From Nanohaloarchaea archaeon PL-Br10_U2g5 (lineage in GTDB: Archaea > Halobacteriota > Halobacteria > Halobacteriales > Haloferacaceae), in NCBI GenBank assembly GCA_001564205.1, contig LKMY01000153.1:1-5239 (forward strand): DNA of 5,239 nt, given 5' to 3'. Below, one piece after another: positions 1 through 4,899 of this stretch; position 1 is the stretch's first letter, and the number at the start of each line of letters is the position of its first letter. Under the pieces are notes generated by a model that worked only from the letters and a program-made list of their open reading frames with translations, was not told the origin of the DNA and did not search any database. Position numbers and translations under genes: made by a program.

Positions 1-5
1 AACAC

Positions 6-1337
6 ATGGGAGACAACACGACTCCGGTGACGGTGCTCTCCGGCGTGCTCGGCGCCGGGAAGACGACGGTTCTCAACCACGTCCTCTCGGAGACGAGCGA
101 TCGCGACCTCGCGGTGCTCGTCAACGATATGGGGGAGGTGAACATCGACGCGGAACTCGTCGCAGAGTCTTCAGACATCTCTCACGAGGACGAAGAGCTG
201 GTCGAGCTGTCGAACGGCTGCATCTGCTGTGAGCTGCGCGGTGATCTCCTCGATGCCGTCGGAGAGCTGACTCGTGCGAACAACTTCGATGCGATCATCG
301 TTGAATCGACCGGCGTGGCCGAGCCACTTCCCGTCGCACAGACGCTCACTATGGGATTCAACCAGTCGGATTTGGACCCCACCGAGTTCTACAAAGAGAC
401 CGGAATCGAGCCGCTAGACCGCTGTCGGTTGGACACGACGGTGACCGTCGTCGACGCCCATCAGTTCCGTAACGCTATCGAGTCGGACGAGATCCTCGAC
501 GACGACGGTACCGAGAAACATCTCGGCGACCTCATCGTTGAGCAGATCGAGTTCTGTGACGTACTCCTGTTGAACAAGTGTGACCTCGTCGACGATGCGA
601 CGCTCGCCGAGATCGAGGCGGTACTCGACACTTTGCAGCCGCGCGCGGAAGTCATCAGGACCACGCACGGACGCGTCGACCCGAAGACGATCCTCGACAC
701 GGGGCGGTTCGACTTCGAGGAGGCCCAAACGTCGGCCGGATGGATACAGGAGCTCCAAGAGCCGCACGCCTCGGCTGAAGAGGAACACGGAGTGACCTCG
801 ACGGTGTTCGCGGTCAGTCGGCCGTTTCACCCCGTGCGGTTTGCCGATTTACTCGACACGGTCCCCGACGCAGTGGTCCGCGCGAAGGGTCACTTCTGGC
901 TTGCCGGCCGAGAGGAGGACGCGCTGAGCGTGAACGTCGCAGGCGCGTCCATTCGTGTCGCGCCCGCGGGGAAGTGGGTCGCCGCACTCCCACAGGCGGA
1001 GCGCGAAGAGCAGCTCGAAGCGTACCCGGGACTGAAAGACGTTTGGGACGACGAGTGGGGCGATCGAGGTACGCGACTCGTCTTCATCGGGACCGAGATG
1101 GATCACGAACGGCTCCGTTCGCGACTCGACGATTGTCTCCTCTCCGACGCTGAGATGACCGCCGACTGGAGCGCGTTTGAGGACCGATTCCCCGTCTTTG
1201 AACCGCCAGAAGAAGCCGAGGAGGGGGGTATGGAAGCCTCCGACGAGACCAAACGCACCGGTGACGGCTCAGAGGCGACCGAAGCGAGTGTGGCGGATTC
1301 AAACGATGAGGCTGCCGAGATCGGTATTGTCGAGTGA
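6..1337 (+). CDS. COG0523 / CobW-family G3E GTPase, putative metal (zinc) chaperone
   Basis: This is a cytoplasmic GTPase of the G3E family, whose COG0523 members deliver metal ions (zinc, cobalt and others) to client proteins at the cost of GTP. Visible motifs in the 443 residues are the Walker A loop GVLGAGKTT (13-21), the family's metal-binding CxCC signature GCICC (71-75), the Walker B-like ESTGVAEP (100-107) and the guanine-specificity motif NKCD (190-193). A CobW C-terminal domain follows at about 265-381, with the typical stretch FHPVRFADLL near 274-283. The last 45 residues are an acidic Ser/Glu/Ala-rich tail, and no His-rich metal-storage stretch like that of some relatives is present. 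The ATG at 6 leaves a normal short lead (MGDNTTPVTVLSG) before Walker A, so it is the natural start; its promoter is outside the window. It is the first visible gene of a plus-strand operon. Family assignment is firm. Zinc as the metal is inferred from the adjacent uS14 paralogue. Confidence 0.95.
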   Translation: MGDNTTPVTVLSGVLGAGKTTVLNHVLSETSDRDLAVLVNDMGEVNIDAELVAESSDISHEDEELVELSNGCICCELRGDLLDAVGELTRANNFDAIIVESTGVAEPLPVAQTLTMGFNQSDLDPTEFYKETGIEPLDRCRLDTTVTVVDAHQFRNAIESDEILDDDGTEKHLGDLIVEQIEFCDVLLLNKCDLVDDATLAEIEAVLDTLQPRAEVIRTTHGRVDPKTILDTGRFDFEEAQTSAGWIQELQEPHASAEEEHGVTSTVFAVSRPFHPVRFADLLDTVPDAVVRAKGHFWLAGREEDALSVNVAGASIRVAPAGKWVAALPQAEREEQLEAYPGLKDVWDDEWGDRGTRLVFIGTEMDHERLRSRLDDCLLSDAEMTADWSAFEDRFPVFEPPEEAEEGGMEASDETKRTGDGSEATEASVADSNDEAAEIGIVE

Positions 1338-1339
1338 TC
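1332..1339 (+). promoter_or_regulatory. Shine-Dalgarno-like site for the DUF7511 gene
   Basis: GAGTGATC lies 5 nt before the ATG at 1345 and resembles the archaeal anti-SD complement GGAGGTGATC. It overlaps the TGA stop of the GTPase gene, suggesting translational coupling. It supports the ATG at 1345 over the upstream ATG at 1177, which lies inside the GTPase gene. Confidence 0.5.
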
Positions 1340-1344
1340 CGTTA

Positions 1345-1635
1345 ATGTCGGACCGCTCCGATTCGCGATCCAGTCGATCCGACTCGAGCTCGAGTCGTTC
1401 TGCCCCGAACTCGGTCGACGACGACGAGAGTGGTCACCCCGGAACGGGGAGCCACAGCACCCCCAGCGTTTCGACAGTCGAGATCGGACCATCGGTCACT
1501 CAGGGGGTCATCGAGGAGTACGACGACCACCCGAACGAGTACACGGTCTACAGTGCCCCGAATCGGGAAGCAGCGCTCACGACCTGGATATCGGCCTCGG
1601 AAGGATCCTACCGCTCACTTGCGGAAACACGCTGA
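1345..1635 (+). CDS. DUF7511 domain-containing protein
   Basis: A 96-residue protein of the haloarchaeal DUF7511 type, function unknown. The conserved part is the C-terminal half (about 50-96): an EYDDHPNEYTVYSA segment, then a WISASEGSYRSLAE segment ending in Arg at the very C-terminus, the usual end for the family. The first 45 residues are disordered-looking and rich in Ser, Arg and Asp (MSDRSDSRSSRSDSSSSRS at the start), and the Ser codons there create a perfect 18-bp DNA palindrome. The start is 7 nt after the GTPase stop with a Shine-Dalgarno-like GAGTGATC just before it, so the gene is very likely cotranscribed with the GTPase. No catalytic or metal-binding motif is visible and there is no cysteine. 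The family name rests on my recognition of the C-terminal pattern, not on a search. Confidence 0.8.
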   Translation: MSDRSDSRSSRSDSSSSRSAPNSVDDDESGHPGTGSHSTPSVSTVEIGPSVTQGVIEEYDDHPNEYTVYSAPNREAALTTWISASEGSYRSLAETR

Positions 1636-1688
1636 ACGATGTCAGGAACTGTACGAAAACCACGACACGACACGTCACGTCGAATCCA

Positions 1689-1955
1689 ATGGAACACATG
1701 TCATCAGCATTTCAAACCGCGGTTCGATCGGCAGTACGACGCGAGAAACGACTCGACGCGCTCGACAGACTTGCCGAGGAGGGCGACGCGAGAAACCTCC
1801 GGCTGTTCGTCCAACTCGACGGGATGTCTAGCGGGCTCCGAAGGCACGCGCTCACTCGACTTGCGGGCTGTAACGCGAGCGGCGAGCTCGAACGAATTGC
1901 GAACGACTACACGCTCGACTCGTCGCTCCGGGCGGACGCAGAGCGTCACCGCTAA
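1689..1955 (+). CDS. small helical HEAT-like protein, hypothetical
   Basis: An 88-residue protein predicted to be almost entirely helical; I do not recognise a named family. Two similar helical-pair units can be seen: residues about 18-42 (RREKRLDALDRLAEEGDARNL) and about 51-75 (LRRHALTRLAGCNASGELERI). Both follow the pattern R-x2-AL-x-RLA-x4-A-x2-L, which resembles short HEAT/armadillo-type repeats used for protein binding. One cysteine (C60) and no membrane segment are present. The start may be the ATG at 1689 or the one at 1698, giving MSSAFQTAVRSAV, which looks like a more natural N-terminus; neither has a clear Shine-Dalgarno site. It lies 53 nt after the DUF7511 gene and only 3 nt before the uS14 paralogue, so it is probably cotranscribed with both. 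A scaffold or adaptor role is a guess from the repeat pattern alone. Confidence 0.75.
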   Translation: MEHMSSAFQTAVRSAVRREKRLDALDRLAEEGDARNLRLFVQLDGMSSGLRRHALTRLAGCNASGELERIANDYTLDSSLRADAERHR

Positions 1956-1958
1956 CCG

Positions 1959-2120
1959 ATGTCCAGAGAATCAGCAGACGGCGTGGACCCCGCAAGTGAG
2001 CGACGAGTGTGTCGACAGACAGGCCGTGAAAACGGCCTCGTCGGTACGTACGGTATCTGGCTCTGTCGGCAGTCGTTTCGGGAGCTGGCCCCGGAAATCG
2101 GGTTCGAAAAACACGAGTAA
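1959..2120 (+). CDS. rps14: ribosomal protein uS14 paralogue with a reduced zinc ribbon
   Basis: A 53-residue protein of the small-subunit ribosomal protein uS14 family, which binds 16S rRNA in the 30S head. The diagnostic archaeal segments are present: VCRQTGRENGLVGTYGIWLC (17-36), RQSFRELAP (37-45) and the C-terminal GFEKHE. Archaeal uS14 normally has a CxxC...CxxC zinc ribbon. Here only the first cysteine of each pair remains (C18 and C36), with Thr at 21 and Ser at 39, so a four-cysteine site cannot form. The basic Lys usual after LVG is Thr, and the C-terminal KKY-type end is EKH. The gene starts 3 nt after the preceding stop, in an operon led by a COG0523 metallochaperone rather than among the spc-operon ribosomal genes where archaeal rps14 usually lies. 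It is therefore probably a second copy. I cannot tell from this window whether this organism's main uS14 keeps four cysteines; some haloarchaeal copies may also lack them. The frame is intact, with no sign of decay. Confidence 0.88.
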   Translation: MSRESADGVDPASERRVCRQTGRENGLVGTYGIWLCRQSFRELAPEIGFEKHE

Positions 2121-2217
2121 AATCGCGACTGACCGAACCAGCAGGAGTGTCGCGACTGTCGCCTCCCAGGACGTCTGCGGAATGGTGGCACCTGCTCAGT
2201 CGGCGCAAGCGGAGTTC

Positions 2218-2224
2218 GGGGTGA
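2218..2224 (+). promoter_or_regulatory. Shine-Dalgarno site deciding a CTG start for the oxidoreductase
   Basis: GGGGTGA, containing the core GGTGA complementary to the 16S 3' end, lies 7 nt before the CTG at 2232. There is no in-frame ATG, GTG or TTG between the in-frame stop at 2130-2132 and the Rossmann motif, so this site is the main evidence for initiation at CTG. Confidence 0.55.
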
Positions 2225-2231
2225 GTTTCGT

Positions 2232-3437
2232 CTGACCGTCGAGTGGCTCGTCATCGGTGCTGGTATCCACGGCACGTACCTCGCACGAGAACTGCTCGAG
2301 ACGGGGCTATCTACGAGTGACCTCCTCGTCGTCGACGAGACGGGCGAGTATCTCGGCGCGTTCCGTCGGCGGGCGTCCGCGTGCGGGATGGAGACGCTCA
2401 GGTCCCCGTTCGTCCAACACGTCGGGGGCGATCCGTTCGACCTCGAATCGTTCGCAGAGACGGAGGATCGTGAGAGCGAGCTCGTCGAATCTCCGGGGAT
2501 CCCCTTGCGACCGTCGCTCGACCTCTTTCTTGACCATGCCGAACACGTCGTCAACCGGTTCGACCTCCGGGACTGCCTGAGGGAAGCGCAAGTCACGGGT
2601 ATCGAGCGGGGCCGGTCGCTTACCGTCCGAACGACCAGTGGCACGGTCAGTGCAGAAAATGTCGTTATCGCGATCGGGCCCGGCAATGGGTATGTCTATC
2701 CGGCGTGGGGCCAGGGAGTACCGCCGGTTGAACACGTCTGGGAGACGGACGGGTCACCGCTTGAGACGAACGATCGGAATGAACCCGTCTGTGTCGTCGG
2801 TGGTGGGACGACGGCCGGTCAAGTTGCGACATCCCTCGCAGACACTGGGACAGCGGTGACGCTCTGTACCCGGCGACCGATTCGAACGGCCCGGATGGAG
2901 GCGGATCCGCAGTGGCTGAACTGGCGACATATTGAGCGCCGCTTACACTCACTGCCGACAGGCTCTCGTGCGCGGATGGATCGCGTTTACGAGGCTCGCA
3001 ACGACGGGACGATGCCGCCATATCTCGAAGACCGGATCATGGGGTCTCAGCGGGTCTCTCACCGTCGGTGTCGTATCGCCGATGCCTCGCCGGTCGGAGG
3101 CGACGTCGAATTACGGTGTCATGAAGGGACGCGCGTCCACGCCGACCGGGTCGTCCTCGCAACCGGGTTCAGACCGGCATACTGCAGTCCGTTTGTCGAT
3201 GCCGTGGCGTCGTCGCTCCGGCTGAAACGCGGAGCAGACGGCGTTCCGATACTCGACGACGAGACGCTCTCGTGGTGTCGAAACGACCGGAGTTGCTCGC
3301 AGGTGTTCGTTACTGGAGCACTCGCAGCGTGCACTGTCGGCCCATTTGCTGGGAACATTGCGGGCGCCCGGCGTGCTGCAGAACGGATCGCCCAGACGGT
3401 TCGGTCAGAGACGAAACGCTCGCGATCTGTGGTATAA
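2232..3437 (+). CDS. FAD/NAD(P)-binding oxidoreductase (flavin monooxygenase-like), probable CTG start
   Basis: A 401-residue two-dinucleotide-fold flavoprotein. The N-terminal FAD-binding Rossmann motif is GAGIHG (9-14), a second Rossmann motif for NAD(P)H is GGGTTAGQ (190-197), and the ATGFRPAY motif typical of flavin monooxygenase-like enzymes is at 310-317. Near the C-terminus FVTGALA and VGPFAGN look like the last FAD-contacting segment. The layout resembles the SidA/IucD/FMO group of N-hydroxylating monooxygenases, but the substrate cannot be read from sequence. The first ATG in frame (2388) would delete the FAD motif and cannot be the true start. The frame is open upstream to a stop at 2130, and CTG at 2232 is the only start-like codon with a Shine-Dalgarno site at correct spacing; it gives (M)TVEWLVIGAG, a normal N-terminus. 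A mutated or misread ATG is the alternative. It lies 111 nt after the uS14 paralogue and is probably the last gene of the operon. Confidence 0.85.
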   Translation: MTVEWLVIGAGIHGTYLARELLETGLSTSDLLVVDETGEYLGAFRRRASACGMETLRSPFVQHVGGDPFDLESFAETEDRESELVESPGIPLRPSLDLFLDHAEHVVNRFDLRDCLREAQVTGIERGRSLTVRTTSGTVSAENVVIAIGPGNGYVYPAWGQGVPPVEHVWETDGSPLETNDRNEPVCVVGGGTTAGQVATSLADTGTAVTLCTRRPIRTARMEADPQWLNWRHIERRLHSLPTGSRARMDRVYEARNDGTMPPYLEDRIMGSQRVSHRRCRIADASPVGGDVELRCHEGTRVHADRVVLATGFRPAYCSPFVDAVASSLRLKRGADGVPILDDETLSWCRNDRSCSQVFVTGALAACTVGPFAGNIAGARRAAERIAQTVRSETKRSRSVV

Positions 3438-3440
3438 AAA
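3436..3440 (-). terminator. possible T-tract terminator of the C2H2 gene
   Basis: Five A residues on the plus strand give a T5 run on the minus strand, 30 nt beyond the stop of the C2H2 gene. Archaeal termination often needs only an oligo-T stretch. The tract overlaps the end of the convergent oxidoreductase gene. The call is weak because the run is short and no stem is needed or seen. Confidence 0.25.
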
Positions 3441-3469
3441 CGTCTTACGCGGCACCGCTGACTCGTGAA

Positions 3470-3622
3470 TCAGTGGGCAGCGTGAACGTGCTCGCGTAGC
3501 GAGTCCGTCTCGTCGAACACTTCGTTACACACCGCACAGGTGTTGTGGTGAAGCGGAAGGTGCTGCGTGAGTGCTGCTGCCGATTCGAACGTCGCATCAC
3601 AGGAGGTACAGCTCTGAGCCAT
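3470..3622 (-). CDS. 50-residue tandem C2H2 zinc-finger protein
   Basis: A complete 50-residue protein that is almost nothing but two C2H2 zinc fingers. Finger 1 is C5-x2-C8-x12-H21 with H25 or H26; finger 2 is C29-x2-C32-x12-H45 with H47 or H50. Each carries the conserved aromatic and leucine core positions (F12 and L18 in the first, F36 and L42 in the second). The spacing is that of classical C2H2 fingers, so binding to nucleic acid or protein is likely, but the partner is unknown. The ATG at 3622 lies about 26-33 nt after a TATA-like element, consistent with a leaderless mRNA. It converges on the oxidoreductase gene with a 32-nt gap and lies downstream of SBDS on the same strand, from which it is separated by 139 nt holding its own promoter. 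Finger identity is certain from the spacing; the function is not. Confidence 0.88.
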   Translation of the reverse strand: MAQSCTSCDATFESAAALTQHLPLHHNTCAVCNEVFDETDSLREHVHAAH

Positions 3623-3645
3623 TGTATTATTAAACAGGCTCGGAG

Positions 3646-3669
3646 AGTTTAAGTAGGTTTTGTTAAACT
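3646..3669. repeat. inverted repeat AGTTTAA / TTAAACT overlapping the promoter of the C2H2 gene
   Basis: Perfect 7-bp arms, AGTTTAA at 3646-3652 and TTAAACT at 3663-3669, are separated by 10 nt. One arm overlaps the probable TATA box of the C2H2 gene, so a bound protein could block or recruit transcription factors. The arms are AT-rich in an AT-rich stretch, so chance is possible. Confidence 0.4.
3648..3655 (-). promoter_or_regulatory. TATA-like promoter element of the C2H2 gene
   Basis: On the minus strand TACTTAAA lies 26-33 nt before the ATG at 3622. This is the expected TATA-box distance if transcription begins at or next to the start codon, the common leaderless arrangement in haloarchaea. 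Confidence 0.5.
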
Positions 3670-3686
3670 ATCCGTTAATTTTCCGG

Positions 3687-3710
3687 GGTCAGTTATTATG
3701 AACGCTGACC
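3687..3710. repeat. inverted repeat GGTCAG / CTGACC downstream of SBDS
   Basis: Arms GGTCAG (3687-3692) and CTGACC (3705-3710) are separated by a 12-nt AT-rich spacer. It lies 51-75 nt beyond the SBDS stop and upstream of the C2H2 promoter, so it could be a stem-loop ending the SBDS transcript or an operator for the C2H2 gene. No T-tract follows on the minus strand. Confidence 0.3.
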
Positions 3711-3739
3711 GAACCCAGCCAACCTCTCGAATGGCCCTC

Positions 3740-3755
3740 GGATCGTTGACGATCC
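3740..3755 (-). terminator. hairpin just after the SBDS stop codon
   Basis: GGATCG (3740-3745) and CGATCC (3750-3755) form a perfect 6-bp stem around the loop TTGA, with its near edge 6 nt from the SBDS stop codon. It could stabilise the 3' end of the SBDS mRNA or aid termination. No oligo-T run follows, so the terminator call is tentative. Confidence 0.3.
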
Positions 3756-3761
3756 AACCGC

Positions 3762-4487
3762 TTACCGCGTCCGCAACTCGTCTTTATCCTTAATAACGCG
3801 GGCATCTCCCTCGCCGGACGTGACCTCGTTGACGAGATCGTACAGATCGTTTTGGAGGCCGGCCGGGAACGTGAGCACACCGACCCACGAGCCGTCGTTC
3901 TGCCACTCTTCGCGTTCGAGGTCGCCGAACTCGCGAACCTGTGCCTGTCCGGAACCCGCGTAGTCGGCCGGCAGCTGGACCGCCATCGTCACCTCTTCGA
4001 AGCGGATCGGAATGACGGGGCGTAACGCCTCGAGCGCGTCGTCGACCTGATTTTCAACGGGCTCCATCGGATCGACCTGAAAGCCGGCCTCTTCGAGCGC
4101 CCGCTCGATTCGCTCCGGCGGGTGCGGAGAGTCGTCCATCTGCGGATTCACGGCGTTACGCGTGATGGTTGTGACCAGCTGGTTATGCTTCCGTTCGAGC
4201 ATCTCCTGACGTTGCTCTGCCGTGATCTGGATCTCCCCGCGCTCGACGACTTCGGGAATGATCGCCAGTGGATCTGTCGTCCCAAACACCGTCTCTAAGT
4301 CCTCTTCGGCCGGCCGGTCGCCGCGAGAGGCGTTCTCGAAGACGTCTTCGGCGGCGATCACGTCTTCCAGATCGCCCTCAAACTCGCCGCGTTTCATCGC
4401 GAGCGCGGCATCCGGATCGATAAGCACCTCAAATCGTTCCCCGTGCGACTCAAGTCGGGCGGTAACCGCCTCGTCGAGCGATATCAT
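3762..4487 (-). CDS. sbds: ribosome maturation factor SBDS (Sdo1 orthologue)
   Basis: Archaeal orthologue of the Shwachman-Bodian-Diamond syndrome protein, which acts with elongation-factor-like GTPases in late maturation of the large ribosomal subunit. The product has 241 residues, the usual archaeal length. The N-terminal FYSH domain runs to about 85 and contains the conserved FGTTD (68-72). The central helical domain contains PHPP (121-124) and RIERALEEAG (126-135). The C-terminal ferredoxin-like domain begins near 155 and contains EEWQNDGSW (193-201). An in-frame GTG at 4502 would add five residues, but the ATG at 4487 gives MISLDEAV, the standard archaeal SBDS N-terminus, and a TATA-like element sits 24-30 nt before it, so I chose 4487. 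It lies downstream of the zinc-finger gene on the same strand but has its own promoter. Archaeal SBDS often neighbours exosome or proteasome genes; none is visible here. Confidence 0.96.
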   Translation of the reverse strand: MISLDEAVTARLESHGERFEVLIDPDAALAMKRGEFEGDLEDVIAAEDVFENASRGDRPAEEDLETVFGTTDPLAIIPEVVERGEIQITAEQRQEMLERKHNQLVTTITRNAVNPQMDDSPHPPERIERALEEAGFQVDPMEPVENQVDDALEALRPVIPIRFEEVTMAVQLPADYAGSGQAQVREFGDLEREEWQNDGSWVGVLTFPAGLQNDLYDLVNEVTSGEGDARVIKDKDELRTR

Positions 4488-4510
4488 ACTACTCGGTACC
4501 ACCCCCGCGG

Positions 4511-4517
4511 TAAAAAG
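4511..4517 (-). promoter_or_regulatory. TATA-like promoter element of SBDS
   Basis: The minus strand reads CTTTTTA, 24-30 nt before the ATG at 4487. It is an AT island in GC-rich sequence at leaderless-promoter spacing and supports the downstream start codon for SBDS. Confidence 0.55.
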
Positions 4518-4580
4518 CCTCCCGCGTGCTCTCGCCGAAAGGACATCGTGGTCGGTTTCTGGGGAGACCTCCGTCAGGCG

Positions 4581-4775
4581 CTACCCCGACAGTCGCTCGT
4601 CACTCCACTCATCTCGACAGGCCTGCGTACAGAAGTGTCGATGCTGTACGGTTCCGCCGTCGACCCACGTCACTGTTCGACGGCCGGCGCCAAACGCCGG
4701 CTTCCCACACGTTCCACAGCGCGGCGCGGACTCCTCGTCGACGTCCTCCTCGAGGTCGGAAGTCGGGTCTACCAT
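4581..4775 (-). CDS. small zinc-finger protein, DUF7576-like
   Basis: A 64-residue acidic protein with one probable zinc site made by C20-x2-C23 and C49-x3-C53; H47 is also close by. Between the cysteine pairs is a short beta-rich stretch, RRTVTWVDGGTVQHRHF, and the C-terminus after C53 is RDEW-containing. This matches a common family of small haloarchaeal zinc-finger proteins (DUF7576 in my recollection), with a treble-clef or TRASH-like cysteine arrangement. The N-terminus (MVDPTSDLEEDVDEE) is highly acidic. The function is unknown; small haloarchaeal zinc proteins have been linked to regulation, but nothing here shows a target. It lies 93 nt upstream of SBDS, which has its own promoter, and 124 nt after the CRTAC1-like gene. 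The ATG at 4775 is the only good start. Confidence 0.85.
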   Translation of the reverse strand: MVDPTSDLEEDVDEESAPRCGTCGKPAFGAGRRTVTWVDGGTVQHRHFCTQACRDEWSDERLSG

Positions 4776-4795
4776 ACTCGTGGGTACATCCCCGG

Positions 4796-4803
4796 ATACT
4801 TGA
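4796..4803 (-). promoter_or_regulatory. possible TATA-like element of the zinc-finger gene
   Basis: The minus strand reads TCAAGTAT, 21-28 nt before the ATG at 4775. Position suits a leaderless transcript but the match to a TATA box is poor. Confidence 0.3.
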
Positions 4804-4839
4804 ACCCGCGAAGGGCGGCAGTTCTGGCCAGGCGGGTTC
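4802..4839. repeat. 8-bp inverted repeat GAACCCGC / GCGGGTTC
   Basis: Perfect arms at 4802-4809 and 4832-4839 enclose a 22-nt GC-rich spacer. It sits between the CRTAC1-like gene and the zinc-finger gene, abutting the latter's possible TATA element. It could be the terminator stem of the upstream gene or an operator of the downstream one. Confidence 0.35.
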
Positions 4840-4899
4840 GGTGACCGAAGCGATATCGCGGTCGGAGGTCCCGGTTGAGAGGTGACAATCGCCGCTGCG

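Noticed and set aside
414..830. 138-codon minus-strand open frame inside the GTPase gene
   Set aside because: Arg/Val/Asp-rich antisense shadow with no recognisable motif, no promoter and a strongly supported gene on the other strand.
2133..2170. QQECRDCR reading after the uS14 stop as a second zinc-ribbon remnant
   Set aside because: Only a few residues resemble uS14 and the following sequence shows none of the family's conserved LVxxY or FRE segments, so chance is the better explanation.
1639..2235. 198-codon plus-strand open frame covering two small genes
   Set aside because: Its translation is dominated by Arg, Ser and Thr, the typical out-of-frame signature of GC-rich haloarchaeal DNA. 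The other frame gives a coherent helical protein and a recognisable uS14.
1952..2686. 244-codon minus-strand open frame opposite the uS14 and flavoprotein genes
   Set aside because: Arg/Ser/Pro-rich and lacking any motif; it runs antisense to two genes supported by family motifs.
2388..3437. Oxidoreductase starting at the first in-frame ATG (349 residues)
   Set aside because: This start would remove the FAD-binding GAGIHG motif that is encoded directly upstream in the same frame.
4222..4803. 193-codon plus-strand open frame opposite SBDS and the zinc-finger gene
   Set aside because: Ser/Arg-rich shadow of the two minus-strand genes, which have clear family motifs.
4843..4863. GACCG...CGGTC dyad with an inner GATATC palindrome after the CRTAC1-like gene
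   Set aside because: Arms are only 5 bp and the inner pairing needs an asymmetric bulge; too weak to call a terminator.
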